A stretch of 64,000 nt of DNA from Ligula intestinalis (taxonomy: Eukaryota > Platyhelminthes > Cestoda > Diphyllobothriidea > Diphyllobothriidae). Both the position numbers and the translations under genes were made by a program. The notes below the pieces were generated by a model. That model had not been told where the DNA came from, ran no database searches, and saw nothing but the letters and a program-made list of their open reading frames with translations. This document shows positions 47,901 to 58,740 of the stretch, in pieces. The stretch spans positions 45,085,591 to 45,149,590 of the forward strand of contig JAYGXS010000001.1 in assembly GCA_036362985.1 (NCBI GenBank), written 5' to 3'. Numbering within the stretch: position 1 is the stretch's first letter; the number at the start of each line of letters is the position of its first letter.

Positions 47901-50900
47901 ATCAACTTACTAGCAACAAGATGCCGAAGCACAGCTAGCTTTAATTGAGGCGTTATTCTGCTGCCAGTTTGGAAATTCAGTATTGGCCAGAGATCCATGT
48001 TAGGACATCGCATACTTCGTTTTTTCGTTCTCTTGTTATCCGCTTCAAGTTAAGGGGGTTAATAAATAATAGAGGACACAATAAGTCATAGCACGTACGG
48101 CGAGCTGTGAAAACAGTCATCGAATCACCTGAAGAAATCGATAAAGCGCGTATCTGAAACCAACAGTATCCAACATGCGGGGAATGCTTTTCAGCGGCCT
48201 ATAAACTCAAATAAAGTCAGTATCCCCTATGGGAATGAAAATGGTAGCTAATAAAAATTAATATACGACGATTTAACGTGCTTTAAATATTTAGAATAAA
48301 TCGATCACCAGATCATTTCCCCCATAGGTGAGCAAAACTCAGTTCAGTTAAGCTCCAAGGTGAAAATCTGCTTTACGTTTATGATGCTTTTGATTGTGAA
48401 ATATTGAAATATATTTTAATCCAAGGGACTAGTAAAAAGCACGAGTTAACAGAGTATGCAATCCCTTTATTTCTGTATTTTTTTGAAAACCTTTTGCCAT
48501 ACTTGTATTTGTTCACAACTTTGTCATACTTTTATTTCCAAACAACTTTCTAGACTGATTGCATTTGTTACGCATTTCCTTACCTTGCGCTTATCACTAT
48601 TTGTTGAAGTTCGTGTACTTACAGTTACGCGCTATACGTCGACTGGTGATTACATCATCAATAGCAGACATCTTGCTCCTATTGTTTTCCTTCACCGGAT
48701 GGTGTAACGAGTTAAGTTCATCATGTCGAGGGTATCATGCTCGGCTTTACTTGACTTGCTCTTAGCATGGGATAGCATCATCGATCGTTTCTGCTCGCTA
48801 ACTCTTCACCCCACTATTATTTTCAGGGTCCTTGAAAAATGCTCTGAATTATGTTAGCATCTATTGGAAATCATTTTTTCTTCCGTTCCTGACTGGATTA
48901 CAGCTGCAGGAAACATATGCTATTTAACATCCCATGGTGGTATTTGACTGTTCAATATCCCGGCTATAAATACTAGAGGGAAAGCAAATCTTATGTTTTT
49001 ACCGACTAGCCTTAATGAGGTGTAGGAAAGTGTTCAATTAAAAATTTTGGTCTATGCCTACAGACCTTAAATATACTGATGCATACCCCGAACAGAAATT
49101 AATTTCTAAGGAAATTAAAAAACTAAATAGTCAAATTCGGTATATCAAGCAGAAAGTAATCAGGGAAAGCTGGAGGACCCACTGATTAGCCGGACCCCTC
49201 GCAGCTTTGTCAAGCAGCGGCAGAATACTGACGAAACACGTGTCTAAGCATTTAAGTTAGTACCTGGGGCTGTTAGTAGGGTAAGGCACAACACCAACAG
49301 TCTTGCTTATTCTCCTACTGGCAGTCGGTTTACACCGTCATCGATTATAAGCAGTGTAATGATGGTAACGGAGCGCATTAGTAGAATTAAAAAGCAAATC
49401 ATCGGTTACTATAAATACCTTAGACGTTGAAGAAGTTTAACACCAAATAACTTCCCAATGCAAAAGTATTTAGCGGCCCAAATTGGCGATGGAAGGAAAT
49501 GCAACAACGCAACCTGTAGAAAATGACTTCTTAAACAATATTTATTTTTCCGTTGATTTCCAATGCCCATATAAATTCAAATATATTTAGCAAATTATGT
49601 CTTACTCAAATGTTATACTTCAATGAAGGGTATACTTAGTTTTAAGAACCTCAGTTAGTTCTTGAATACTTTCGAACCCAGCCTGCTGTTGCGTCTGCAT
49701 TCGGGGTACGCAAACTACCGGCTCTGTATTTTCCGTGTATGGAAAATCTTGCATTTATATATGCTGTTAAGGTAAAATAATATAGAAAACGCGCACTTTT
49801 GAGCTTAATATGGACCATATAGCATGCTCTACGAGCAATATTAGTAATTTAAAGGTATGATTATTTCTGAATGGGCATCTCACGGTCTTCATAGGAAAAT
49901 TTTCAAAACAAAATGATACCTCTTCTAGAAGTATAATACTTGAAGAAAACGTTCTCTGCTACCAAATGAATACAAGAAAGACTATTTTTATGCGTGTCTT
50001 CTAAAAAAATATCCGAATTTTTAAGGGCACTAAAAATAAATGGAAAAATGCATAATACTCAGCTAGTCAGTTTTTACATCGAAGAGTTTTCAGGACAGCC
50101 GGGAAAAAATCAATCAAATCCGTCAACCTGGTGCGACTGGAATTGCTCAGGGTTAAGCTGTACTGTAATTAATATTATAACCCTACCTAACTAATAATTT
50201 CTAACCGAAAGCAAATTTCAGACTTTTTGCCAAACTTTTACGAGATAGCGCACCTACCCTAGTGTAGGTAAAAAGGTTACTTTTTTGCGCTTCAGTTTTA
50301 AAAAACTTAAACTCACTAAAAATATCAGTCTCGTCCATGATTTCTTCTTGCATAATTTCTTCAATGACGTCCTCCATAGTGACGATCCCAATCAAGCGAT
50401 TGGAATTGGCATTTGTATCCGATTTCGGCGAATCTGCATAGACTAGGGCAAGATGCGTATTGCCTAAGTGGAGAAAATGGAGCCGATAAAGTATCATGGT
50501 TCACTAGGCGTAGATGCGCATACCTAATATAGAAGACTGCATAAATACAAGTGATAAAATACGCCTAAAATACGTCCGAAGCGTCCTACCTAGTTTCGTA
50601 TTCTAGTAGAATTAATTATGATCAGGCGGTAAATTACGGTAGACTAAAATGACCAAGGAAGAAATCTTTAGTGTAGGCAAACAGGGACAGGGGAGAATAC
50701 TAAGAAGGCTACTTATAACTTATTCACTAGGTTTGTCAGCCGTTCATATCCCTGGTCCGCACCTGTGATCGCGCACCTAACTAATATGTGCGCAAACACA
50801 CAGGGGAAACCGATAGTAAAAACTGGCGTAGGATTAAAGTTCGAGCAGCATTTTTACGTATGTTAGTCTCTAGTATGACAAAGCGGATATTTTCAAGCAA

Positions 50901-53900
50901 AAAGACTTGTGCAAATCAAACTCGCTGGATTTTTAGAATGATCTCTTGACGTCTTCTGAAAAAAGAAGTTACACAGCTGCTTGAAGGCGGTATTAAATAC
51001 GTCTGAAAAGTCGTTGACTAATTTATCTTGGCGTTTTTTATTCTTATTCGGAGACGAAAGCTGTTCAAGCAGATAAATTTAACTGCGATGCAAGCCTTTC
51101 AAAAGACTGTTAACTACAATCTACATTCTCCTTATTAAGAAAAGGCGAACCTTTCATTCGGACTTCTTGCCGACTTGGCCAGAAAAAAACTGCGAAGTTT
51201 TAATTCGTTAATGCACTGTAATGCCACAACAAAAGTTTGTCTACAAGAGTCCCCCAAGGCCACTGTCCACGAGTTCCTGTTCGTGAAGGACTGAACATCA
51301 AATATAGAGACGGTACGTGAATCCAGTTTTCTCCGGTCGGCTAAACCTTGGAGTGATAATTCGTACGGAGTAGACAGTGCACCTGTACCAACTGACGCTG
51401 AGTAATGATTACAATGATCCTCCCGAAAATGTCTATGAAACGCATCCCACACCAGTGGACAAATTCCTGAACAGCATCTAAGCTTCTAAGAACATCAGGA
51501 TCCGTAATAAAGATTCTACTCGGATCTGCAAGGCCAGTGAAACCTTTAACTGTCAAAAGTACTTCCGCTAGGGTTGTCGCGGCATCCTTCTAAACACAGG
51601 ACATAGAATGTATAGGTCGTTGTTTTTTAAACCGCTATTTTGTAAGGAGAAGACCCGGGCTGCGCACGAGGGCCATGAAAGAAAATTCAATCCCTTTTAA
51701 ATCATCTGCTTCCACATAGTACTGCATATGAGATGGTAAAAAGTATCCCCGCCACTAAACTTCGCGACTTAAACGGCATCCTCTGTATTCATGTCATCCC
51801 GAGATATGTATGCTTATATTAGGGAGACCACGTAATGAAGAGGCATTTTGAGTGCCTGCCCGATCTACTTTTCTACAGTGACTTCACTACGGTGCTCACA
51901 GACACGGCGAACAATTTCAGTGATGGCCTTAACACCCTTCTTGCCCTTGTAGACCGAACTCTGGACTTGGGATGGCCTTGTACAAGATCGGCGGCCTGGT
52001 ACATTATCTTAAGGAGGCCAACCGAGTGATGGCGGCCAAAGGGGAAATGGAAGGTCGCAAGACCTGTTCATTGTGAAGTAGCGATACAAGCTCTCAACTA
52101 CCGCTATCATTTCAATAGTATAATCAAAACATGAGCAATATTAGTTCAATTTCAGGCAGTCTCTATTGCAACTGTGCTTTCCAATCACGCATGGACCTAA
52201 CCGCTCACTCAAGAATCCAGTTTGATGAATCAGTGTCAAGAACCTCAACACAACATCATCAAGGCTTTACCTTCCAGCATTGCTCCAGGACGTTCATTCA
52301 TTAGAAGATTCCACAAAGTGTTTGGTTAAGTTCCACAAAAATTCGTTCTTAACACTCAAAAACATAGCCTACACCTAAATGAAACTGTCTTAAAATTTGA
52401 ACATACTCGATACACCTCCACAACACAGCCTGTAATTTGCCAGTTGTGTTAGAGCGAGAATTTTTGTACACCCGACTGTACCTCAAAACTATGGGCACCA
52501 TGAACTTTTGTGTGGAGTGTGCGTTGCATAGAAGTGATGATTAGCTTTGTCAGCCAATGTGGCTGATCATATAACCGACTATCTAGCATGCTTCGGCAGT
52601 CGGTTTATGTGCGAGAAGTGGAATATCGAGTAAGGCTGAGACAGGGAATCCATTATCACTACAAATCGACATAATACCATTCATAATTTTTGCTTGGCTC
52701 TATCACCTGTGGTTTGGATGACTTCGAATGAAGGAATACATAGTTTCCCTTCAAGACTAAAAGCCAGCCCAAATGACTTTTATGTCCTTATGTCTTTATA
52801 GCATTGTCAGTTATCGAAGATCCCAAAAGCCTGGATAAATGCAACCTAACACACTTGGAGCAAGGACCAGATCGCACTCGCGTAGATGGTCTGCTTAGGT
52901 ATATCAGTCACAGAGCTCCTATCCGGTCGCCCTGGAATTCCTTCGCCATTGAAACATAATGTTTAAATCAGGCGATACTGCGATTGATGCAGCGCAAATC
53001 ACCGCTGTTCGACTCTTCTAGTGAGAACAAGTGGGGGGTCGTTGCTGTCGATGGTATTATCCATCTAAATGCCAAGTTGATAAGCATTTCTCCAGTCCGC
53101 AGACATCTAGTGTTTATAAGGCCTGCTTCTTTTCCCTGAACTGTCACAACTGATAATAAAGATAAATTAGAGACTAACAATAAAAACGTTAGCTTAAAAT
53201 TATAACTGAAACTAAGATCATGATACGTTTTAAATAAATTACAAATTATGTGCCCAAGTATACGAACTAGAAGTGGTTTCATAGGATGCAGCGTAAAATA
53301 AATCGCAAAAACAAAATATGGAGTTACTATTTTAAGTATCTTAACCGCTTAATCTCGTTGTAAATCCAGCCACCTGCAATAAACCTAACAGGATGGAACA
53401 ATCAATCTCATCATTTTCAATCAAAATTTTGGCAGAGTAGGCGTAATCCATGATATATCTTAAGAAGGTAGCTTCGAAAATCGCAATGAGATTAACGCAA
53501 ATAACATAATTCCACAATATGGCATTATTTTGAGATTCTGAACTGCCAAAACCTATTATCTATGACAACATTTGGCAAAAAAGTCTGAAATTCATCTCAT
53601 GCGATTACTCTGACGATGGGGTAGAAAGTTTGCGGATGCGATATCTAGAATTTAGAAGAGAAAACAGATCGTGGTAATCTGAGGCTTAACATTGGCGTTC
53701 ATGTCTTTATTGCAAAAGCCAACACGATCGATTCTAATACCTTGTAGCCTGAACCCAAAGTTTTCTCTGTTCTTCATGCAGTGATGAGCTATCGATAAAC
53801 CAAAAGCATCAAGAGCAAAGAAAAATAAGGCTGGAATGACCAGCTCTTAACTTATAGTGTCGTAAGTAGCGGTTTCCAAGACTCATACCCAAAACACTCA

Positions 53901-56055
53901 TAGACTGATATCCGTAAGGAACATAATATAAGACAGCTACTTTCCGTTATTTTTTTTAATGGAATACAGGAATGTCAGTTTGACTTCGTCCGCTCATGTT
54001 CAATTGGCACGATTTCAATGGAAAGCTCTGTCTTAAAACAAATGACGGAGAGTATTTTACTCGTATGATTTTCCATTGAGTTTTCTAAGAAACAAGCGTA
54101 TCCATGATAGTGAAAGTGCAACCTATACTATTATAAATCCAGTGCACGAAAAATTTAAGGTGAATGACACTTCAAACTGTATCATTGTTTTCTTCATATA
54201 ACTTATGCCCAAAACTTTGGAAGGCGATAAGGGCTAGGTGGGCTATCAAACGTTAAAACACTTTTTAATTTTTAAGTAGAACATTACGAGGCTGTCAGAC
54301 TGATTTTTCAAGAATTTATCTCTTACGTACGACTAGCATTTCCTCCATCCGTTAATGCGTTTGGACACTTTTGAAACATCGGGCGTCTTGTTAAAAATAT
54401 TTTGGCTCGCTTCACGCTTCTCTAAATTTGTGTAAATGTTCCCAATTTTGACTGCCAGTTATTTATATTATGCTCGATATTGTAATCTGCGACAAATACC
54501 TAACATCTCGACCATTTAAGTTTAGCTTATACTTGAGCGAAATTTTATTAAAAGCAAATAATTCAGTTTAATTTCTCTTTAAACTGTTGCGCCCGTTAAA
54601 ACGGAAGGTACTTTTAAGACAGCAAAATTCCTAAATTCCTAAAGAAATACGACTTTATTTGCGTTTGCTGAAATCGTCGGCAGTTTCAAGTAAACTAGTA
54701 AAGGATGCATACCCTTACGAAACTCCTCAAAAATGTCAGTCAAAGTTTTTGATGCAGGAACAGTTATAAATGTTCGTTTGTAGAAGTTGCATATTGTGGA
54801 CACAGGTATTTTGTCATTTGGATCAACGAAAGCTAGATCTTTCACGTTGAGTACTGATTTCACTCTTCTTCTGTCATTTTCAAAAATGGGAATGCGTGTG
54901 AATCCATGGGCAATTATGTCATTTGTTGTTTCAAAGTCAAGAATAGCTTTAGAGGACAGCATATATACGTCATCTATCGGTGTCATTATTTCCTTTACCG
55001 TTCTGTGGTTCATCGAAAGAGCTCCTGTGATTATATTGACCTCGTCCTTGTCAACAAATCCAAGATTACCCTGAAAATAATAAAGAACACGCAAAAGCAA
55101 AACCTACATGTTGTTTTATAAGTTCAGCGAGCTTTGCTCTTGTAAAAGTTTTCCCCATATCTTCGCCAAAGATCGAATCAAGAACAAGACTTAGGGGATA
55201 TGCAATAGGGAGAGTTAAGTACAAAACACATTTTGTGAATGAGATTGTCTTTGAAGCGACTAGGAGACTGTAGCGATTGCATATTGCTTGCGGAATTATT
55301 TCACCAAAAATAAGAATTCCAATAGAGGCATAAAATATCGCCCACCCGGTGCCACCAATCAATCTATCTGAGAGCATTGATATGATGACATTTACAACAA
55401 CGTTTGCCATGGTAAGACTACACAGTATTAAGTTGCCTCTGACACGAACAGGAAGAACAGTAGCTGCCATCTTTTTCTCGCTCGGAGAACCGGCTTGCTG
55501 CATAATCTTCAGTGTTAGAACATCGAGAGTCATTATTCCGAGATTCAACCCGCTAAACAGAGCAGACAGTGTTAACATAAAGCCATACAGAACCCAGGCC
55601 AAAGGCCCAGAAATATTAAAACCCTCTTGTTCACAAGACAGGAATCTTGGAGAAATAGGTTCCTCGTGGATCCACGACAATGATCCGTTATCGTTTACTT
55701 GCTTGGAGCAAATGTAGAGACGGTGTGGACAATTCTCAGATGGGAGGGAAAACACAGACATCATTACTCCTGTGCCCGAATTTGTGGCCTTAAAGGCTTC
55801 ACCAAAACGGTCTTCATCACAGTCTCTACCGTATCTTTCAGATTTCCGGGAGAAAGAGAGAGCAACAATACTTTCCAAATTGTTTCCAAATAAATATATT
55901 GTCACAGTACGGTCTGCCACAAATTTGAGGAAATTCCTGTCAACTGCATAATCCGATTGTAAAGAAAATGAAGTTATTCGGGCGATACTGGATATTTCAA
56001 CGACAAATAGCGATAGAAACACAAGACAATATTTTAGAAAGCAGTTAAATATCAT
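44558..56055 (-). CDS. CNNM: CNNM (cyclin M / ancient conserved domain) metal-transport mediator
   Basis: CNNM proteins sit in the plasma membrane and mediate Mg2+ (and other divalent) transport. Exon 1 (56055-55108, 316 codons) has a signal peptide (residues 1-24), an extracellular region with several Cys, and the DUF21 domain. Its helices lie near residues 150-173, 207-230, 236-252 and 272-293, with SALFSGLNLGIMTLD and FGEIIPQAICNRY. A 37-nt intron leads to exon 2 (55070-54713) with CBS1 (VKEIMTPIDDVYML) and ILDFETTNDIIAHGFTRIPI, ending FEEFRKG. Exon 3 (50463 to about 50254) has IGIVTMEDVIEEIMQEEIMD. A short exon at 45870-45787 (IQLRFLSSAFLGNDIENAG) and one at about 44967-44558 (IYEAGKESANAIFTLQG, LQFEAGAFTLFGE) give the cyclic-nucleotide-binding homology domain. 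The join between the last two exons and the final C-terminus are unresolved. Introns 2 and 3 exceed 4 kb. Confidence 0.9.
45787..45870 (-). CDS. CNNM: CNNM exon 4 (tentative): start of CNBH domain
   Basis: The acceptor CCAAACTTTTCAG is followed by 84 bases whose third frame reads RNAHIQLRFLSSAFLGNDIE then NAGRLLTCKS. CNNM proteins have QLxLAxxRFLSTEV...I-x-x-x-x-L-x-RLL here. The donor would be ACGT/GTAAAT. Its phase does not join cleanly to the next CNBH exon, so a border or a small exon is still missing. Confidence 0.5.
50254..50463 (-). CDS. CNNM: CNNM exon 3: CBS pair, second part
   Basis: Acceptor CCACTTAG precedes GCAATACGCAT; with the leftover G it reads G-NTHLALVYAD. The exon carries NRLIGIVTMEDVIEEIMQEE and DETDIFSEF, the end of the CNNM CBS pair. 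Two donors are possible: GTAGGT after 50258, or GTGCGC after 50254. The second keeps frame with the exon at 45787-45870, though its donor is weaker. Confidence 0.85.
51135..51600 (-). pseudogene. Unrecognised degenerate coding-like block within CNNM intron 2
   Basis: Two overlapping minus-strand frames (51556-51341 and 51452-51135) read smoothly, for example LADPSRIFITDPDVLRSLDA and VQEFVHWCGMRFIDIFGRI. They appear to be one protein broken by a frameshift. It is probably a retroelement fragment sitting in the intron, but I recognise no family. Confidence 0.3.
51830..54700. other. CNNM intron 2 remainder, nothing recognised
   Basis: AT-rich intronic sequence with short frames only. No repeat termini or RNA genes were identified. 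Confidence 0.45.
54713..55070 (-). CDS. CNNM: CNNM exon 2: CBS pair, first part
   Basis: The acceptor TTATTTTCAG precedes GNLGFVDKDEVNIITGAL. The exon includes the PIDDVYML and VKDLAFVDPNDKIP blocks of the Bateman module and ends FRKG with one base over at donor G/GTATGC, which matches exon 3. Confidence 0.92.
55071..55107 (-). other. CNNM: 37-nt spliceosomal mini-intron of CNNM
   Basis: On the minus strand it begins GTAGGTTTTGC and ends TTTATTATTTTCAG. Removing it joins KQH to GNLGFVDKDE in frame and restores the CNNM protein order. At 37 nt it is close to the lower limit for splicing. Very short introns at the 5' end of genes are known in flatworms. Confidence 0.88.
55108..56055 (-). CDS. 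CNNM: CNNM exon 1: signal peptide, extracellular and DUF21 domains
   Basis: ATG at 56055 begins a cleavable-looking leader (MIFNCFLKYC LVFLSLFVVE). The open frame runs 948 bases to AAACAACAT/GTAGGT, phase 0. NGS near residue 123 and NIS at 147 are possible N-glycosylation sites before the first membrane helix, consistent with an extracellular N-terminus. The start is the first Met after an in-frame break and fits the signal peptide. Confidence 0.92.
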
Positions 56056-56184
56056 TGTTGAGGGGTTGTCAGGATCTTTAACCTTGAAAGTTCAAATAGT
56101 GCAGACAAAGTCAACTTGCTGGAATTTTAAATTACGATTATTTATTCAGTTGCCCTATTATTTTATGAGCAATGTTGGAATATA

Positions 56185-56580
56185 CAAGGTGTCCCAAAAA
56201 ATTTATACACATTTTAACCTTTTGTAAACTTGTTGCTTGTTATAATTTTATGATATCAAAAATTATACAATATTGACGAATATATTTTTTATGGTTTTTT
56301 ACTGCAAGTTCTTGCATAATGGAACTTTGCAATCGGAAAAGTTATATCTCAAGATTAATACATGTTCTTAATGTCGATTATCTATGCTGAAAAGTACAGT
56401 AGGGCGAGTGTTATTTAGAACAATTTCTGGATCAAAATGGACGTCCGTTTGAGAACATGCACTGAAAAAAAAACAATTAAAGGATACTTGTTAATATTTT
56501 TACATTTCCGAAACAATGGAATTATAATAAACACCAAGTCTACAGTAATTTAAAATGTTTTAAGACTTTTTGGCACACCC
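56185..56580. mobile_element. Mariner-type miniature element (TIR-bounded, about 395 bp)
   Basis: The left end TACAAGGTGTCCCAAAAAA (from 56183) and the reverse complement of the right end (TAGGGTGTGCCAAAAAG, 56582-56566) match as imperfect terminal inverted repeats of the Tc1/mariner GGGTGTCCCAAAA type, each next to TA. The interior is AT-rich and non-coding apart from a short frame, so this looks like a deleted, non-autonomous copy. It lies about 130-525 bases upstream of the CNNM start codon, inside the likely promoter or 5' UTR region. Confidence 0.62.
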
Positions 56581-56599
56581 TACGTAATAGAGGTTGAAC

Positions 56600-57400
56600 C
56601 TCGAACTGAATTTAGGATGGTATAACATGTAAAAATAAAGCTACAAATCAAGGCAGATTTTGCTGTCATTTTATTGGAGAGTGTTTGTTGGCGTATCTGA
56701 AACCCACGTCCATGATAATGGACCATTAATCATTAAGCAGCTTTCTGCGATAGTCCTCCAGACCCAAAACGCATGTGACCATATTACGAAGCTAAGAATT
56801 TCGTTAGCAAAGTTGTTCGACGCCAAAAAGGGATGTAAGGCCCCATGGATTTGTTCTTAGCATTTTGGACCTTAAAGTTAAGGAAAAATACACACATTTG
56901 AGGTCACCGACATAAATTTGAAAAAAGTGACTATTTAACTGTTTATCAAATATACTAATTAAAAATGGAAGAGGACCAAGTATAGAACGCTGCATGACAC
57001 CACATTCAATAGCGATTTCAGTAGACGATGAGGACCCCGCAAATACCTTTTAACATTTAAAAGATGGCCGCTCGTTTTTTGTCACATATGAAACCATTCT
57101 TCTCAAAAGATGAACACGCAAGATAAATATTACTCTGTTGTAATTAGAGATCATTGGTCCAATCACGCAATCTGAATGACGCAGGATAAGACACCAAGAA
57201 ATGGCTGTGGCCCTCTCCAATGGCCTCCCAAATTACACAAGAAGGGCACTGTTCATTGACCCACCATATTATCGAAGAATAATCCATCGTACGGACTGGA
57301 AAAGTGACATTTTATGTGTCTCAAATTACTTACCGCTGAATCGGGCATCAGTATAATCCTTGAAGAAAATAAAATTGGTGTGTCTCTTGTCAGGTGATAG
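56600..57400. other. Intergenic stretch, nothing firm
   Basis: A short minus frame at 56804-56995 begins QRSILGPLPFLISIFDKQLN, reminiscent of the QGSVLGPLLF RT box, with SHFFQIYVGDLK in the place of the FADD box. It may be a small CR1-type RT scrap, but the segment is too short to be sure. Confidence 0.35.
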
Positions 57401-57409
57401 CATGGTTTC

Positions 57410-58260
57410 CTTTAATGGCACGTCTCATTTCACTTCTATCCCCCCACAGGATCTGGCAGTCGAGACCGTCGAAATACTCCTACGAAGAAAATACGATTAA
57501 GTGGAGAATTGCCTCGAACATGCCCAAATCCTACAGCGCTTGAATTTTTCTATTCTCTCTTCGCCAATTGCGAGGCTCATAGCCAAAGCAGTCCTAAAAT
57601 AGCTTGAGTTGCAGGTCTTCCAACATTTCTACTCCGATCAAAATTCAGGGTGTGGTATGTGGACTATACCTTCATCATCATCGAACGGGATTAGGTGCCC
57701 CAGTTCAACGAAAGGCTCGACAGCTACTTTCGGACCTAGAGGAGAAAGAGAACATGCAGAAAGCAGAAGCCAACCAAATAACTGCCCTTGATATCCTCGT
57801 CTGCCGCAAGGATCGTGATGGACTAACGACAAAAGTGTTCAGGAGAGCCACAACTACGAGACAGCTTGCCCAGGGACGTTTTATGGGCATGCTCAGTAGC
57901 ACTGCTGTGTACTGGACGAAGCGGTTGCCGACGCACAATATCTCTGATGGGAAGTCAGAGAAAACGGCCCACGAATCTTCGGTAACCGGTGCATGCACAA
58001 ATGACACTAACGAAAACAATCGCACTTATACGAGAGATTTCTTGCGTCAAATGCATTGGAGGACGTCGGGCGCCTTTTTGCAGAACCTGGCAACTATAAG
58101 GAATCATCTATGAAACTCAAATACCCATTGCCACGGCTTGAAACTACCTAGATTCTCCTAAAGGATCTGGTGCAGTTGCTGACAAAGCACACCGTCGGGG
58201 AAAGTTGAAGGCATCCCATGAGACGAATAAGCGAACACGCGGTGTGACAAGCATGTGAGT
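57410..58260 (+). mobile_element. Penelope-like reverse transcriptase fragment
   Basis: The order QDLAVETVEILLRRKYD (57452-57502), LSSPIARLIAKAVLK, LQVFQHFYS, a GLGAPVQ-like degraded palm region and ALDILVCRKDRDGLTTKVFR (57783-57842) is that of Penelope-like RTs. The GSGAVADKA segment at 58163-58190 matches the region downstream of RT in the element at 40.6-43.3 kb. A 169-codon frame covers part, but with in-frame deletions and shifts. No arms or GIY-YIG domain were seen. Confidence 0.72.
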
Positions 58261-58740
58261 CGAGAATTACTTTCATTATGGTTCACGGGCTCCGGGGTCG
58301 TAAAACAAGTGCAACGACCAACCCAAACCGTCTTTGGTACTGATGCTTGGTTTGGTCATATGAATTCGTCAATCGCGGAGTGCACAGCGTCATGGGGATA
58401 GGTGGCTTGGCACTCATCACGTCCAAATCCAGCACGGGTGAATGTAGTTCAGTAGGTCACGAACCGCAGACCCTTCTCAAGAAATCAGCGTGCAAGCAGT
58501 CAAATATTTACGATATGGGGACCCATTACTTTCCTTCGTATGTCATTGCAAAGTGACTGTATCCAATAATTTTGCCAAATCTGTGTGTATGAATTACTTG
58601 TTTCTGTTATTGTTTTTGATGAGGAATTGGCGACGCTTGTCACACGAATACAATTCGTCTCCCAGCAATCGCATCTGCTCCTTCATAACTACTTTCTGAG
58701 ACTTCTATTTTCGCTTTTTCGCAAATCCAAACTGGCCCTC
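58261..58740. other. Spacer between Penelope-like and RTE fragments
   Basis: About 480 bases without recognisable coding; probably the 5' flank or UTR of the RTE element. Confidence 0.35.

Noticed and set aside
54787..55074. Plus-strand open frames opposite CNNM exon 2
   Set aside because: The minus strand has clear CBS-domain coding; the plus frames are shadows.
55349..55717. Plus-strand 122-codon frame
   Set aside because: It is antisense to the CNNM DUF21 domain.
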